From positions 124,001-188,000 of the forward strand of contig NZ_AZEH01000039.1 of NCBI RefSeq assembly GCF_001436275.1: DNA of 64,000 bases. Direction: 5' to 3'. Below the pieces are notes generated by a model. The model was given only the letters and a program-made list of their open reading frames with translations, was not told the DNA's origin and searched no databases. The position numbers and the translations under genes are program-made. Below are positions 36,701 through 48,922 of this stretch, piece by piece (the first letter of the stretch is position 1; each line of letters begins with the position of its first letter). This DNA is from Liquorilactobacillus oeni DSM 19972. GTDB taxonomy: Bacteria; Bacillota; Bacilli; Lactobacillales; Lactobacillaceae.

Positions 36701-38092
36701 GCACATAATTATACAAAAGTATTGTTTGGTGAAAAGAACGTTTTCCGTGCTGGTACGATTGGAACTGTTGCAGATAAAACAGCTTACGGATTCGTTAAAG
36801 CATACGAAAGAGACACCGAACAAACTTTTCGTAACGCCGAAGTTGATCGTTTAGTAAAAGGTGCAACAGGCGTTAAAAGAACAACAGGGCAACATCCTGC
36901 TGGAATCTTAGTTGTACCTGACTACATGGACATTTATGATTTTACGCCTATTCAGTACCCTGCAGATGATGTAGAGGCAACTTGGAAAACAACGCATTTT
37001 GATTTTCATTCAATTCATGATAATATCTTAAAACTTGATATTTTGGGACATGATGATCCAACAATGATTCGCATGCTGCAGGATCTGTCTGGAGTAAATC
37101 CTAAGTCTATTCCAACGGATGACCCTGGGGTGATGCAGCTTTTTTCTGGTACGGATGTCTTAGGCGTCACGTCTGAACAAATTGGTTCTAATACTGGTAC
37201 TCTGGGTATTCCAGAATTTGGTACACGTTTTGTTCGCGGGATGCTTGAAGAGACAAAGCCTAAAACTTTTGCAGAGTTGCTTAAGATTTCGGGTCTTTCA
37301 CACGGAACAGATGTGTGGTTAGGCAATGCCGAAGAATTAATCAAGAATGGAACTGTCACAATGCCCGAAGTAATCGGGTGCCGTGATGATATTATGATGG
37401 ACTTGATTCATATGGGAGTCGAGGCGGACAGAGCTTTCAAAATAATGGAACATGTGCGTAAGGGACGTGGAATTCCTGATGACTGGCAAGAAGAAATGCG
37501 TAAGGCACAAGTACCTGAATGGTATATTGGAGCTTGTCTTAAGATTAAGTACATGTTTCCTAAGGCTCATGCAGCCGCTTATGTATTAATGGCTTTGCGA
37601 ATTGCTTATTTTAAAGTGTATTTTCCACTGGTTTATTATTCGGCCTATTTTAGTGTTCGGGCTGATGACTTTGATTTGGTTGCGATGTCGCGCGGCAAGC
37701 AGGCTATTAAAGATGCAATCAAAGAAATCACTGATAAGGGAATGGATGCATCCGCTAAAGAAAAAAGCCTTTTAACAGTATTGGAGCTTGCAAATGAGAT
37801 GCAGGAACGCGGTTTTAGTTTTGAGATGGTTGATTTGAAACGGTCAGCAGTTTCTGATTGGTTGATTGAAGATAATTCGTTACTGGCACCATTTGATGCA
37901 ATGCCCGGACTGGGAACCAATGTTGCTAAACAGATTGTTGCAGCGAGAGAGGAAAAACCGTTTCTTTCGAAAGAAGATCTTGCAAAAAGAGGTAAGGTTT
38001 CTAAAACATTAATCGATTATATGTCGCAAAATCATGTTCTAGATGAATTGCCAGATGAAAATCAGCTGAGTTTATTCGATTCATTATTTTAA
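33758..38092 (+). CDS. polC: DNA polymerase III alpha subunit, PolC type
   Basis: A 1444-residue Gram-positive replicative polymerase. In order: an N-terminal domain, an OB-fold (about 235-325), and a PHP domain beginning [16 protein letters not shown] (about 337). A 3'-5' proofreading exonuclease is inserted with [20 protein letters not shown] (about 422) and YDAEATGY. A zinc cluster follows, with CPKC and CPEC (about 913-945), and the polymerase palm with [14 protein letters not shown] (about 965). The C-terminus [14 protein letters not shown] is the beta-clamp-binding end (QLSLF). AAGGGA precedes ATG 33758. It follows proS as in Bacillus. Confidence 0.98.
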   Translation: MELDKKTLFQKLLAQLNWVPTAEQKKYFESTQIIKVEIHRLSNRWNFNLKTQEVWPFGLFHTFLQRLQESFSQIAQTDIKIETVKQTLDNKRIGEYWSWAVENCEISSPFVQDLKTGKVPYIDNQRVLLLADNEIIKHFLVSQALGPIEETYQKAGFPKFAIHTLVDESQTQQKIAEFKQEKAKSDAKLAQKAVEAIKQQNQKKETDPVKIVGPITLGKRIDAKEPVRQMNDITEEERSVVVQGYVFDKEVRSLRSSRKLLIIKVTDYSSSLVVKKFSRNEEDEAYFDAIQEGQWVKVRGNVQEDNFLRDLVINAYDINQVAHKERTDNSPDNEKRVELHLHTNMSMMDATNSITDYVEKAASWGQKAIAVTDHATLQAFPEAHTAGQKNNVKIVYGVEANIVDDGTPIAYNETHIQLKDAAYVVFDTETTGLSARFDKVIELAAVKMQNGTVMERFDEFIDPGHPLSQTTINLTSITDEMVRGSKSEKEVFSLFQEFCKGSVIVGHNATFDVDFMNTGYQRQGLPLITNPWIDTLPFARFLYPQLKGFRLNRLAKFLNVELEHHHRAIYDAEATGYIYFAMLKEAQEKYHIDFLDQLNEHVGENDAYKHEHPFHATIVAKTQAGLKNLFKLASLSMIKYFYRVPRVPRSVLVKYREGLLVGSACASGEVFTAMMQKGFEEAKEKARFYDYLEVQPKPLYLPLMEQSLIKNEQDLEEIVNNMVELGEQLHLPVAATGDVHFLNKEDAVYRKILIHSQGGANPLNRLKQLPDAHFRTTNEMLEDFSFLGKETAKKVVIDDPNKIVAQTDDISPVKDKLYTPKMPGAEDEIRSLTLNEAHRLYGEHLPEIVQTRLDKELKSVIGNGFSVIYLISQKLVYKSNKDGYLVGSRGSVGSSLVATMTGITEVNPLPPHYRCPKCTWSHFYEKGEYGSGFDLPDKNCPECNTPLIKDGQDIPFETFLGFYGNKVPDIDLNFSGDYQPIAHNYTKVLFGEKNVFRAGTIGTVADKTAYGFVKAYERDTEQTFRNAEVDRLVKGATGVKRTTGQHPAGILVVPDYMDIYDFTPIQYPADDVEATWKTTHFDFHSIHDNILKLDILGHDDPTMIRMLQDLSGVNPKSIPTDDPGVMQLFSGTDVLGVTSEQIGSNTGTLGIPEFGTRFVRGMLEETKPKTFAELLKISGLSHGTDVWLGNAEELIKNGTVTMPEVIGCRDDIMMDLIHMGVEADRAFKIMEHVRKGRGIPDDWQEEMRKAQVPEWYIGACLKIKYMFPKAHAAAYVLMALRIAYFKVYFPLVYYSAYFSVRADDFDLVAMSRGKQAIKDAIKEITDKGMDASAKEKSLLTVLELANEMQERGFSFEMVDLKRSAVSDWLIEDNSLLAPFDAMPGLGTNVAKQIVAAREEKPFLSKEDLAKRGKVSKTLIDYMSQNHVLDELPDENQLSLFDSLF

Positions 38093-38130
38093 AAGCTGAC
38101 AGGGTCAGCTTGCCAAGAAACTGGGTTCAT

Positions 38131-38138
38131 GTTAAAAT
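38131..38138 (+). promoter_or_regulatory. Extended -10 promoter of rimP operon
   Basis: TGTTAAAAT with TAAAAT at 38133-38138. Transcripts would start near 38145 and pass the hairpin at 38162-38190 before reaching rimP. Confidence 0.55.
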
Positions 38139-38161
38139 AGTAAATGGAATTATAACTCGTT

Positions 38162-38190
38162 GAGAGTGAGCAGTAATGCTCGCTCTTTTT
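38162..38190 (+). terminator. Attenuator-like terminator in the rimP leader
   Basis: GAGAGTGAGCA (38162-38172) pairs with TGCTCGCTCTT around GTAA and is followed by TTTTT. It lies between the putative promoter and the rimP ribosome site. An in-frame TTG upstream (38160) is therefore not the start of rimP. Confidence 0.7.
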
Positions 38191-38234
38191 ATTGCAACTG
38201 CAAGCGTGTATCAGAATACAAAGGAGGTCAGTGT

Positions 38235-38708
38235 GTGAGTACCGTTGTAGAAACAGTTACTAAACTAGTGACGCCTATTTTAAAAGAAAAAAATTTTGAG
38301 CTAGTGGATCTTGAGTTTGTTAAAGAAGGTAAAAGTTGGTACTTAAGGGTATTTATCGATAAAGAAGGCGGCATTAATATTGAAGAATGTGCTTTAGTAA
38401 GCGATACTTTAAGTGAGGCACTCGATAATTGTGAACCTGATCCAATTCCGCAGGCGTACTATCTTGAAGTTTCTTCTCCAGGAGCTGAAAGGCCGTTGAA
38501 AAAGCCTGCTGATTTTGAACGCGCAGTGAACAAATATGTTCATGTTTCTCTTTACCAGCCCCTTGGATCTTCTAAGGTTTACGAGGGAACTCTCATAGAG
38601 GTCAATGAAAAAAGTTTAAAGTTAGAGTATATGGATAAGACACGCAAAAAAATGATAGAAATTCCGCGAAATCAAGTTGCAAAAGCACGGTTGGCCATCA
38701 AATTTTAG
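38235..38708 (+). CDS. rimP: Ribosome maturation factor RimP
   Basis: A 157-residue Rim[59 protein letters not shown], then the SH3-like C-terminal domain. It assists 30S assembly. AAGGAGG at 38221-38227 decides for GTG 38235. It heads the rimP-nusA-rnpM-ylxQ-infB-rbfA operon. Confidence 0.95.
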   Translation: MSTVVETVTKLVTPILKEKNFELVDLEFVKEGKSWYLRVFIDKEGGINIEECALVSDTLSEALDNCEPDPIPQAYYLEVSSPGAERPLKKPADFERAVNKYVHVSLYQPLGSSKVYEGTLIEVNEKSLKLEYMDKTRKKMIEIPRNQVAKARLAIKF

Positions 38709-38733
38709 TATTTGCTAAGGAGTTAAGGTAAGT

Positions 38734-39858
38734 ATGAGTAAAGAATTATTAAATGCCTTAGATGCATTAGAAAAAGAAAAAGGAATAAAAAAAGATGTTG
38801 TGGTTGAGGCTCTTGAGGCAGCACTAGTTTCAGCCTACAAGCGTAATTATGGCCAGGCACAAAATGTCGAAGTAGAATTTGATAAGAGTGTGGGCGACAT
38901 TCATGTTTATGCGGTTAAAGAGGTAGTAGAAGAGGTCTTTGATTCACGGTTAGAAGTGGGCCTTGAAGAAGCTCTGCAAATTAACCGTGCATACGAGATC
39001 GGCGATACCATCCGTTTTGAAGTAACACCTAAAAATTTTGGCCGTATAGCTGCTCAAACTGCTAAACAAGTTATTATGCAGCGTGTTCGCGAGGCTGAAA
39101 GAGGCAACATATATAATGAGTATATCCAGTATGAAAATGAGATTGTAACGGGTGAAGTTGAGCGCCATGATCATCGTTATGTCTATGTTAATCTGGGAAA
39201 AGTCGAGGCAGTGCTGTCACATCAGGATCAAATACCTGGCGAGGAATATAAACCTCATGATCGTATTAAGGTCTATATCTATAAAGTTGAAAACACGGCA
39301 AAGGGGCCACAAGTATTTGTAAGCCGTTCGCATGCTGATCTTCTCAAAAGACTGTTTGAACAAGAAATTCCTGAAATCTTTGATGGAACTGTTGAGATCG
39401 TTTCGATTGCTCGTGAAGCGGGGGATCGCGCAAAGGTCGCTGTCCGTTCCAATAACGATAGTGTGGATCCTGTTGGAACTTGTGTTGGACCTCGGGGAGA
39501 ACGTATTCAAACAATTGTTAATGAACTTAAAGGCGAGAATATGGACGTTGTTGAATGGAACGAAGATCCTGCAGAATTTATTGCAAATGCATTGAATCCT
39601 GCTGAAGTTTTGGACGTTCACTTCGATCCTGAAAATGAGCGTGCCTGCACAGTTGTTGTTCCTGATGATCAACTTTCGCTTGCAATTGGAAAACGGGGTC
39701 AAAATGCACGTTTGGCTGCAAAATTGACAGGCTGTAAAATTGATATTAAATCAGAATCTGATTATGCACAACTAAAAGAAAATGCTGGTGAACAAGAAGC
39801 AAAACAGGTTGAAGCACCTGTAAAAAATCCACAAGATAGCGAAGGTGCAAACGAATAG
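38734..39858 (+). CDS. nusA: Transcription termination/antitermination protein NusA
   Basis: A 374-residue NusA. The N-terminal RNAP-binding domain (residues 1-125) is followed by S1 (VTGEVERHDHRYVYVNLGKV), KH1 (DPVGTCVGPRGERIQTIVNE) and KH2 (LAIGKRGQNARLAAKLTGCK), and an acidic tail. It has no C-terminal acidic repeats of the E. coli type, as in Firmicutes. It modulates pausing and termination, and may act on the upstream leader. Confidence 0.97.
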   Translation: MSKELLNALDALEKEKGIKKDVVVEALEAALVSAYKRNYGQAQNVEVEFDKSVGDIHVYAVKEVVEEVFDSRLEVGLEEALQINRAYEIGDTIRFEVTPKNFGRIAAQTAKQVIMQRVREAERGNIYNEYIQYENEIVTGEVERHDHRYVYVNLGKVEAVLSHQDQIPGEEYKPHDRIKVYIYKVENTAKGPQVFVSRSHADLLKRLFEQEIPEIFDGTVEIVSIAREAGDRAKVAVRSNNDSVDPVGTCVGPRGERIQTIVNELKGENMDVVEWNEDPAEFIANALNPAEVLDVHFDPENERACTVVVPDDQLSLAIGKRGQNARLAAKLTGCKIDIKSESDYAQLKENAGEQEAKQVEAPVKNPQDSEGANE

Positions 39859-39873
39859 AAAGGGATGATCATA

Positions 39874-40179
39874 ATGGCTCGAAAACGAAAGATACCAATG
39901 CGTAAAGATATTGTTTCAGGTGAAATGAAACCTAAAAAGGAATTAGTCAGAATCGTAAAAAATAAGGAAGACGAGGTAAGCATCGATCCTACTGGAAAAA
40001 AATCTGGCAGGGGGGCCTATCTTTCTTTAGAAGTTGCAGCAGCTAAGAAGGCTCAAGGCGAGCGTATTTTTGATCAAGTTTTTGGAATAAAGATCCCCGC
40101 GCAATTCTATGAAGAACTAGTAAAGTATGTTGACCATCAGGCTGCAAGGCGGGAGCTTTTCGGCGATGGCACAAAGTAA
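39874..40179 (+). CDS. rnpM: RNase P modulator RnpM (YlxR)
   Basis: A 101-residue DUF448 protein: KIPMRKDIVSGEMKPKKELV, then DPTGKKSGRGAYLSLEVAAA. The GRGAYL motif is diagnostic. YlxR has been described in Bacillus as an RNase P-binding protein (RnpM). Starts at 39865 and 39874 are both in frame; AGGGATG favours ATG 39874 (MARKRKIP). It overlaps ylxQ by 14 bp. Confidence 0.9.
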   Translation: MARKRKIPMRKDIVSGEMKPKKELVRIVKNKEDEVSIDPTGKKSGRGAYLSLEVAAAKKAQGERIFDQVFGIKIPAQFYEELVKYVDHQAARRELFGDGTK

Positions 40180-40474
40180 ACGACAAAATGTTTTACAATT
40201 GCTCGGACTTATTAGAAGAGCTAATCAGCTGGTAACTGGAGAAGAATTTGTATTGCGGGCAGTTCAAAAGGAACAGGCTAGATATGTTTTCGTGGCACGC
40301 GACAGTTCCAAGACGACTCATAAGCTGTTTTTAGACAAGTGCGAAAGCCATAAAATCAATGTTAGTTTTGAATTTAGCCGTGCTGAAATTAGTATTGCAA
40401 TTGGGACCCAAAGATCTGTTGTAGCAGTTACCGGTGTGGGGTTCAGCAAAAAGATTGCACAATTATTGGATTAA
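40166..40474 (+). CDS. ylxQ: L7Ae-family ribosomal protein-like (YlxQ)
   Basis: A 102-residue L7Ae/L30e-fold protein: RQNVLQLLGLIRRANQLVTG, then YVFVARDSSKTTHKLFLDKC. The fold binds kink-turn RNA. The Bacillus YlxQ is such a protein with an unsettled role. ATG 40166 lies inside rnpM, after GGGAG. Confidence 0.9.
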   Translation: MAQSKRQNVLQLLGLIRRANQLVTGEEFVLRAVQKEQARYVFVARDSSKTTHKLFLDKCESHKINVSFEFSRAEISIAIGTQRSVVAVTGVGFSKKIAQLLD

Positions 40475-40541
40475 AAATTATTGGATAGTTTTAAGTCTTC
40501 TTTGCGAATAGGCAAAAGGGCTGAGATTGGAGCGTGAATGT

Positions 40542-42887
40542 ATGGGAAAAAAGCGAATTTATGAGTTAGCGAAAGAACTAAGTGTTAGCAGTAAAGTAGT
40601 GATTGAAGTTGCACGTAAAAAGGGTTTTGTTGTAAGCAATCATATGTCTACCATTGGTGAAAACGAAGAAAGGCAGTTACGTGAAAGTCTTCGCAAAGAT
40701 GGTGGAAAAGGTGCAGCCAAAAAGACCGTAAACCCGTCGAAAAACACGCGGGAAAGGATTCAGCAACAGGCTCCCAAAAAGGATAAACCAAAAAATCAAA
40801 ATCGAAATAAAGAGGCAAAGCCAATTCAAAAACGGACAAATAGCAACCATAAAAGTGAACAACAAAAACAACAAACTGCAAAGAAACCTGTGAGCCAGCA
40901 GCAACGTACTTCTAGACCGGAATCACGTAATAAAGCACAACAGACAAGTAACAGGCAGGGACAATCAGGAGAAAGAAGCAGTTTCTCCGAACGTGGCCAA
41001 AAGCGGTATGGTCAAAATAACTTTGGACGTAATAATTTTGGTAACAAGAAAAAACGAAAAAATCGCAGAAATAACAGGCGTCAGGAAAATAAAAAACCGG
41101 CTGTACCACCGCGTAAAAACAAGCCGCTCCCAGAAACACTTGTGTATACAGTGGGAATGAATGTTGCAGATATTGCTAAAAAGATTCATCGTGAACCTGC
41201 TGAAATAATAAAGAAATTATTTATGATGGGAGTTATGGTTAACCAAAACCAATCCCTTGATAAAGATACAATCGAAATTTTGGCTGCTGATTACGGAATT
41301 GGTGCACAAGAAAAAGTTGAAGTTGATGTTGCTGATATTGACAAGTTTTTTGAAGAAGAACAAGGAAATACAAAACATTCAGTAATTCGTCCGCCGGTTG
41401 TAACTATTATGGGGCATGTTGACCATGGGAAGACAACATTATTGGACAAGCTGCGTCATACTCATGTAACAGAGGGCGAAGCTGGCGGTATTACACAGCA
41501 CATTGGTGCTTACCAAGTTAAGCACGATGGCAAGACAATAACTTTCCTAGATACTCCTGGGCATGCAGCCTTTACAAATATGCGTGCGCGTGGAGCAGAT
41601 ATTACGGATATTACTGTCCTTGTAGTAGCTGCTGACGATGGTGTTATGCCGCAAACAATTGAAGCTATTAATCATGCCAAAGCAGCTAAGGTTCCTATCA
41701 TTGTGGCAGTCAATAAGATTGATAAACCAGGTGCAAATCCTAACCATGTCATGGAAGAGCTGACAGAATATGAGCTTATCCCTGAAGACTGGGGCGGAGA
41801 TACAATTTTTGTTGAAATTTCAGCTAAATTCGGTAAAAATTTAGATGAATTACTTGATATGATTTTGCTAGAGGCAGAGGTACTGGAATTACGTGCGAAC
41901 CCTAAACAGCATGGTGCTGGTTCTGTAATTGAAGCACGACTGGATAAAGGAAAAGGTGCTGTTGCATCTCTTCTTGTTCAACAGGGTACACTCCATGTCG
42001 GAGACCCGATCGTTGTCGGAAATACTTTTGGCCGCGTGAGGACAATGATTAATGATAAGCTGCAGCAGATTACAAAAGCTTTACCTGCTACACCTGTTGA
42101 AATTACAGGGCTAAGCGATGTTCCGGATTCTGGTGACCGTTTTGTTGTTTTTGATGATGAAAAAACTGCAAGAGCTGCTGGGGAAGAACGTGCAAAGCGT
42201 GCTTTGATGAAAGAACGTAGTAATACTCATCGGGTAACGCTCGACAACCTTTTTGATTCACTTAAAGAAGGTGAATTAAAGGAAGTTAACGTAATTATTA
42301 AAGCTGATGTACAAGGGTCAGTTGAAGCTCTTGCTGGAAGCTTAAAGAAGATTGAAGTTGAAGGTGTTAAGGTAAATATTATTCACCAGGCTGCCGGTGG
42401 TATCAATGAAAGTGATGTTACTTTGGCAGAAGCTTCAAATGCGATTATTATCGGTTTTAATGTACGTCCAACACCTCAAGCTAAGGCACAAGCTGAAAGT
42501 GACAAAGTTGATATTCGCTTACATCGTGTAATCTATCAGGCAATCGATGAAATAGAGACTGCTATGAAAGGAATGCTGGAACCTGTATACGAAGAAAAAG
42601 TTACAGGCCAGGTTGAAATCAGAGAAACATATAAAGTTTCCAAGCTGGGGACAATCGGTGGCGGTTATGTTACAGAAGGATATATTCAACGTGACAGCGG
42701 TGTTAGGGTTGTTCGCGATGGAATCGTTGTCTACGAAGGAAAGTTGGCTAGCTTAAAACGCTTTAAAGATGATGTTAAACAAGTTAAACAAGGGCTTGAG
42801 TGTGGCCTTATGATCGAAAAGTATAACGATATTAAAATTGGGGATCAGATCGAAGCATATATTATGCAGGAAATTCCCGCTGAATAA
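40542..42887 (+). CDS. infB: Translation initiation factor IF-2
   Basis: A 781-residue IF-2. An N-terminal IF2N helix domain ([20 protein letters not shown]) is followed by a long basic, Gln/Asn/Lys-rich linker (about 50-200). A second IF2N segment ([20 protein letters not shown]) precedes the G domain with [15 protein letters not shown] (G1, about 290), [20 protein letters not shown] (G3) and [13 protein letters not shown] (G4). Domains II-IV follow, the last with [20 protein letters not shown]. It delivers fMet-tRNA to the 30S subunit. GGAG precedes ATG 40542. Confidence 0.97.
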   Translation: MGKKRIYELAKELSVSSKVVIEVARKKGFVVSNHMSTIGENEERQLRESLRKDGGKGAAKKTVNPSKNTRERIQQQAPKKDKPKNQNRNKEAKPIQKRTNSNHKSEQQKQQTAKKPVSQQQRTSRPESRNKAQQTSNRQGQSGERSSFSERGQKRYGQNNFGRNNFGNKKKRKNRRNNRRQENKKPAVPPRKNKPLPETLVYTVGMNVADIAKKIHREPAEIIKKLFMMGVMVNQNQSLDKDTIEILAADYGIGAQEKVEVDVADIDKFFEEEQGNTKHSVIRPPVVTIMGHVDHGKTTLLDKLRHTHVTEGEAGGITQHIGAYQVKHDGKTITFLDTPGHAAFTNMRARGADITDITVLVVAADDGVMPQTIEAINHAKAAKVPIIVAVNKIDKPGANPNHVMEELTEYELIPEDWGGDTIFVEISAKFGKNLDELLDMILLEAEVLELRANPKQHGAGSVIEARLDKGKGAVASLLVQQGTLHVGDPIVVGNTFGRVRTMINDKLQQITKALPATPVEITGLSDVPDSGDRFVVFDDEKTARAAGEERAKRALMKERSNTHRVTLDNLFDSLKEGELKEVNVIIKADVQGSVEALAGSLKKIEVEGVKVNIIHQAAGGINESDVTLAEASNAIIIGFNVRPTPQAKAQAESDKVDIRLHRVIYQAIDEIETAMKGMLEPVYEEKVTGQVEIRETYKVSKLGTIGGGYVTEGYIQRDSGVRVVRDGIVVYEGKLASLKRFKDDVKQVKQGLECGLMIEKYNDIKIGDQIEAYIMQEIPAE

Positions 42888-42922
42888 AAAAAAATCTGTT
42901 CTTTAAGTTAGGAGGAGACGCA

Positions 42923-43279
42923 ATGGCACAAAATTATCGTGTTGGTCGTTTATCTCAGGAAATACAAAGAGAAGTCACGGATATTTTGATGAAACGGGTA
43001 CGGGATCCGCGGGTGGATGGAGTTACAATTACCGGTGTTGATGTTACAGGAGACCTTCAGCAGGCTACTATTTACTACAGTATCTTATCTGACCTGGCTT
43101 CAACAGGTGAAAAAACGCAGATAGGACTAGATAAAGCAACGGGGTTAATCCGTAGGGAACTTGGAGCGCGTTTAAGTATCTATGTCACTCCTGAAATTAA
43201 ATTTGTACGAGATAATTCAGTACAATATGGAGATCGGATTGACCAGTTGTTAAATGAACTGAAACACCCTGAAGAGTAA
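42923..43279 (+). CDS. rbfA: Ribosome-binding factor A
   Basis: A 118-residue KH-fold RbfA: RVGRLSQEIQREVTDILMKR, VRDPRVDGVTITGVDVTGDL, TPEIKFVRDNSVQYGDRIDQ. It acts late in 30S assembly. TTAGGAGGAG precedes ATG 42923. A terminator separates it from truB. Confidence 0.96.
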   Translation: MAQNYRVGRLSQEIQREVTDILMKRVRDPRVDGVTITGVDVTGDLQQATIYYSILSDLASTGEKTQIGLDKATGLIRRELGARLSIYVTPEIKFVRDNSVQYGDRIDQLLNELKHPEE

Positions 43280-43305
43280 TTTTTAATGCAAATGAATTGA
43301 AGTTA

Positions 43306-43332
43306 AAGGGGTGGTTTTTAACCACCTTTTTT
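43306..43332 (+). terminator. Terminator after rbfA
   Basis: GGTGGTT (43310-43316) pairs with AACCACC (43320-43326) and is followed by TTTTTT. Confidence 0.85.
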
Positions 43333-43363
43333 AATTTTCAATTATTTAAAGCGGAGGTTTAAA

Positions 43364-44290
43364 ATGAACGGGATCTTACCTTTATATAAAGAACGCGGAA
43401 TGACAAGTAATGACTGTGTGTTTAAGTGCCGCAGAATTTTTAAAATGAAAAAAATCGGACATAGCGGAACGCTTGATCCGGGTGTTGATGGAGTCTTGCC
43501 TATTTGCCTTGGAAACGCAACGAAAGTTGTTAATTATCTGATGGATTCCGGTAAGGTGTATACAGGAGAAATAACACTTGGATTTGCGACTGCTACAGAG
43601 GATCTTGAGGGCAAGATTATTGCTCGTCAAAAAATAGTACAGCCTTTTTCTGAGATTGCAATTGAAAATGCGATGAAAGAACTGACAGGCGAAATGATCC
43701 AGATTCCACCGCTGTACTCCGCAATTAAGGTAAAAGGCAGACGGCTTTACGAATATGCTCGGGCCGGAGATCCCGTTGAAAGGCCCAAGCGCAAGATTCG
43801 AGTAGATTATTTCAAGCAGGTCAAAAAAACAGTTTACGATTCAGAAAAAAATCTTCAGCGCATTTACTTTGAAGTTGGATGCGGTAAGGGAACTTATATC
43901 AGAACTCTCGCTGTAGATTTGGGAAAAAAGCTCGGAGTTCCGGCCGTAATGTCAGAGCTGACAAGGCTTGCCAGCGGCGGTTTTACTATTTCTGAAGCAA
44001 TCTCCTTAACAGATTTAGAAAAAGCAGCAGGTGAAGGAACACTTTCGCGATTTTTAGTTGATTCCGACCATGCACTTCAAAATTTTCCGCATTACGAACT
44101 AAAAAGCCAAGAGTGGGAGATTGTTAAAAACGGTGGTTTTTTAGAGGAAAACAAGCTTAAGAAGCTTTTTGGCAAAGCACCCCAGATTGTTTTAATTTAC
44201 GGTAAAAAAGTACGTTGTATTTATAAGCTGAATACTGAAAAGAAAAGATATCAGCCGGAGCAAATGATTGATTTGAGTGAAGGAGAGTAG
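43364..44290 (+). CDS. truB: tRNA pseudouridine-55 synthase
   Basis: A 308-residue TruB. The catalytic Asp38 is in IGHSGTLDPGVDGVLPICLG; the KVYTGEITLGFATATEDLEG and GCGKGTYIRTLAVDLGKKLG motifs follow, with a C-terminal PUA-like domain. It makes pseudouridine-55 in the T-loop of tRNAs. GCGGAGG precedes ATG 43364; ribF starts 5 bp after its stop. Confidence 0.96.
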   Translation: MNGILPLYKERGMTSNDCVFKCRRIFKMKKIGHSGTLDPGVDGVLPICLGNATKVVNYLMDSGKVYTGEITLGFATATEDLEGKIIARQKIVQPFSEIAIENAMKELTGEMIQIPPLYSAIKVKGRRLYEYARAGDPVERPKRKIRVDYFKQVKKTVYDSEKNLQRIYFEVGCGKGTYIRTLAVDLGKKLGVPAVMSELTRLASGGFTISEAISLTDLEKAAGEGTLSRFLVDSDHALQNFPHYELKSQEWEIVKNGGFLEENKLKKLFGKAPQIVLIYGKKVRCIYKLNTEKKRYQPEQMIDLSEGE

Positions 44291-44295
44291 TAGTT

Positions 44296-45237
44296 GTGCA
44301 AATAATTAAGTTAGAAGAACCCTTTGACCAAAAAAAAATCCCAGACTCTCCGATTGTACTTGCGATGGGTTTTTTTGATGGTGTACATCGTGGACACCAA
44401 GCGGTAATTAAGCGAGCACGGCTAGAGGCAAAAAAACGAGGGATAAAACTCGCAATCATGACATTAACTCCCCATCCTTCAGTCGCTTTTCGGCATATTC
44501 CCAGCTCTAAGGTTACCTACTTAACTTCTTTAGACCATAAATTAACGCTTTTTGAACATCTTGGTGCTGATATTGGATATGTTACGGTACTTAACCAGTA
44601 TCTAATTCCGATGGGACCGCAAGAATTTGTTGATAAATACATGGCGGCTTTACATGCACAAGTTGTTGTAGCTGGTGAAGACTATACTTTCGGCAAACAA
44701 GAAATTGCTAATATGGAACTTTTGCCTAAGTATGCGCGGAAGCGTTTTGAGGTAATTAAAATAACACATCTTAAAGAAAATGGACAAAAAATAAGTTCAA
44801 CAAAAATCAGGAGCTGTCTGGATGAGGGAAAAATTGAGGAAGCTAATGAATTGTTGGGATATCCGTTTGAAAATGATGGGATAATTGTCCACGGTAAACA
44901 AATTGGCCGCAAGTTAGGATTTCCTACCATCAATGTGGAAGTTACAAAAGGTGAACGCATTCCAGCTGAGGGGATCTATGCTGTTAGGGTTCAGCTTTTA
45001 AGCCAAGAAATTATGGGAATGGCCTCGATTGGCCGTAATGAAACCTTTGGTAAAAATAATAAGCCGACATTAGAAATAAATTTATTTGATTTTTCTCAAA
45101 ATGTTTATGGACAAAAAGTTATTGTACATTGGTATCAGCATTTACGTGATCAAGAAAAATATTCGGACGTACCTGCTTTAGTAACACAGCTTGGTCAAGA
45201 CGAAAGAGATACGCGCGATTATTTTAAGGGAAAGTAG
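44296..45237 (+). CDS. ribF: Bifunctional riboflavin kinase/FAD synthetase
   Basis: A 313-residue RibF. The N-terminal FAD synthetase domain has ALAMGFFDGVHRGHQAVIKR-type motif (here VLAMGFFDGVHRGHQAVI), TLTPHPSVAFR and GEDYTFGK with SSTKIRSCL. The C-terminal flavokinase domain has GKQIGRKLGFPTINVEVTKG, MASIGRNETFG and LEINLFDF. It makes FMN and FAD from riboflavin. GTG 44296 follows AGGAGAG. Confidence 0.96.
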   Translation: MQIIKLEEPFDQKKIPDSPIVLAMGFFDGVHRGHQAVIKRARLEAKKRGIKLAIMTLTPHPSVAFRHIPSSKVTYLTSLDHKLTLFEHLGADIGYVTVLNQYLIPMGPQEFVDKYMAALHAQVVVAGEDYTFGKQEIANMELLPKYARKRFEVIKITHLKENGQKISSTKIRSCLDEGKIEEANELLGYPFENDGIIVHGKQIGRKLGFPTINVEVTKGERIPAEGIYAVRVQLLSQEIMGMASIGRNETFGKNNKPTLEINLFDFSQNVYGQKVIVHWYQHLRDQEKYSDVPALVTQLGQDERDTRDYFKGK

Positions 45238-45269
45238 TTAGTTTATCAGAGATAATAAAGAGCCATTTC

Positions 45270-45298
45270 TTGACATCTTTTGAGAGTTCTTGTATATT
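45270..45298 (+). promoter_or_regulatory. Promoter of the hrcA-grpE-dnaK-dnaJ operon
   Basis: TTGACA (45270-45275) and TATATT (45293-45298), spacing 17 bp, SigA type. Confidence 0.85.
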
Positions 45299-45308
45299 AA
45301 TAATTGAC

Positions 45309-45335
45309 TTAGCACTCTAGCATGCTAAGTGCTAA
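45309..45335. promoter_or_regulatory. CIRCE operator
   Basis: TTAGCACTC (45309-45317), nine-base spacer, AAGTGCTAA (45327-45335). Compared with the consensus TTAGCACTC-N9-GAGTGCTAA, it has one mismatch. It lies just after the -10 box and is bound by HrcA, so the operon represses itself. Confidence 0.95.
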
Positions 45336-45349
45336 TCGAGGTGATTGAA

Positions 45350-46384
45350 TTGCTTACAGAAAGACAATTGTTAATTCTTGAAGCTATAATTCAGGATTAT
45401 ACAACTACTGGCAGACCCATTGGGTCTAAACTTTTGGAGCATCAATTATCGATGAATGTCAGTTCAGCAACTATTCGAAATGAAATGGCAGTATTGGAGC
45501 ACTCGGGCTTTATTGGTAAAGAACATTCTTCTTCTGGAAGGGTTCCTTCACTAAAGGGATATCGCTACTATGTTGATAACCTTGTAAAACCTGATGTTGT
45601 GGATCAAAATGAGATTGAAAGTATTCGGCTTTCTCTTGACAGTAATTATTACAAGGTTGACGAAATCATTAAAGAGTCGGCTAAAATCTTATCAGAGTTG
45701 ACCAACTATACAGCAATTACTTTTAAACCGGAAGTTAAGGATCTTCGGCTTCAGGGATTAAGAATAATTCCTTTGGGAAATCAACAGGTAATGATGATTT
45801 TGGTTACTAGTGATGGAAATACTGAAAGCCAGATATTCAATATTCCCAAAAATCTCAGTGGAGAAGAAATAGAGGCTGTTATTCGTGTTATTAATGACCG
45901 AATTGTTGGATTGCCACTTGATCAGGTAATTGATCGACTTCATGAAACTATTCCTTTGTTGTTGCACTATGTTCAATATCCGGCCGGTTTCTTGGATATT
46001 TTTGGTGATATTCTTGAAAGGTCAGCACGTGAACAGTTTTTTGTTGGCGGTAAGCTGAATCTGCTTAATTTTGTTGAAAATGGCGATGTCGAGCAGATCA
46101 AAAAGCTGTATTCACTGATTGAACGCTCGGATGATATTAATGATTTGGTAGGTGGTTCTGATCAGAAGATTCAGGTTAAGATAGGTAGTGAGATGACTAA
46201 CAGCTCGTTAGTAAATTACAGCCTGATTTCAGCAACCTATGATGTGGCACAACATGGTCAGGGTTTGATCGCTTTATTGGGACCGACCAATATGCCATAT
46301 TCAAAAATGATTGGTCTTATACGAGTCTTTCGTGAAGAATTAACCCGTAAATTGCTGGCCTACTATAATTTGTACGAGAAATAA
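45350..46384 (+). CDS. hrcA: Heat-inducible transcription repressor HrcA
   Basis: A 344-residue HrcA. The winged-helix domain reads RQLLILEAIIQDYTTTGRPI, GSKLLEHQLSMNVSSATIRN, EMAVLEHSGFIGKEHSSSGR. A GAF-like C-terminal domain follows (GQGLIALLGPTNMPYSKMIG). It represses chaperone genes through CIRCE and needs GroEL for activity. An upstream in-frame ATG-like start at 45329 lies inside the CIRCE element; GAGGTGA at 45338-45344 supports TTG 45350. Confidence 0.95.
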   Translation: MLTERQLLILEAIIQDYTTTGRPIGSKLLEHQLSMNVSSATIRNEMAVLEHSGFIGKEHSSSGRVPSLKGYRYYVDNLVKPDVVDQNEIESIRLSLDSNYYKVDEIIKESAKILSELTNYTAITFKPEVKDLRLQGLRIIPLGNQQVMMILVTSDGNTESQIFNIPKNLSGEEIEAVIRVINDRIVGLPLDQVIDRLHETIPLLLHYVQYPAGFLDIFGDILERSAREQFFVGGKLNLLNFVENGDVEQIKKLYSLIERSDDINDLVGGSDQKIQVKIGSEMTNSSLVNYSLISATYDVAQHGQGLIALLGPTNMPYSKMIGLIRVFREELTRKLLAYYNLYEK

Positions 46385-46399
46385 AAAAGGGGTGATTGT

Positions 46400-47011
46400 G
46401 TGACAGAACAAAATGAAAGCAAAGCACAAGAAAATTTGCAGACTGATGGAGATTCTAAGAAAACAGTGAAAATTTTTCCTAAGAAAGACACTAGTCCAAA
46501 AAAAGAGGCTTCTAAAAAAGATAATACAGCAAGTCAACAAAAAGAAAAGACCGATTATCATGAGCTTTACGCACAGCTACAAAGTAAGTATGATGCGCTT
46601 GAAGATAAGTACTTACGGGCTGAAGCAGAAATGGCTAATATGAATACAAGGTTTAAAAAAGAACAGGAACGTCTTCTAAAATATGATGGTCAAGGGCTTG
46701 CTAAAGAGGTTCTTCCAGTAATTGATAATTTAGATCGTGCTTTGAAATTTGAAGTTACCGATGATGCTTCAAAGCAGTTGAAGCATGGTATTGAATTAGT
46801 TTATCAAGACATGGAAAAAGCTTTGACTGCAAATCATGTAACTAAGATCAAAGCTTTAGGGCAAGAATTTGATCCTGTTATTCATCAGGCAGTCAAGACT
46901 GTTCCAGTTGAGGATGGTCAAAAGGCTGAGACTGTTGTTGAAGTATTTCAAGATGGTTATATGTTAAAAGACCGTGTACTGCGACCAGCGATGGTTGTAG
47001 TTGCACAGTAA
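46400..47011 (+). CDS. grpE: Nucleotide exchange factor GrpE
   Basis: A 203-residue GrpE. A disordered Lys-rich N-terminus (residues 1-50) precedes the long coiled coil (LQSKYDALEDKYLRAEAEMA, NMNTRFKKEQERLLKY) and the beta domain (GQEFDPVIHQAVKTVPVEDG, DGYMLKDRVLRPAMVVVAQ). It releases ADP from DnaK. GTG 46400 follows AAGGGGTGA. Confidence 0.95.
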   Translation: MTEQNESKAQENLQTDGDSKKTVKIFPKKDTSPKKEASKKDNTASQQKEKTDYHELYAQLQSKYDALEDKYLRAEAEMANMNTRFKKEQERLLKYDGQGLAKEVLPVIDNLDRALKFEVTDDASKQLKHGIELVYQDMEKALTANHVTKIKALGQEFDPVIHQAVKTVPVEDGQKAETVVEVFQDGYMLKDRVLRPAMVVVAQ

Positions 47012-47017
47012 AAATAA

Positions 47018-48904
<1,887 letters not shown>

Positions 48905-48922
48905 TCGTTAACGGCAGCCTAT

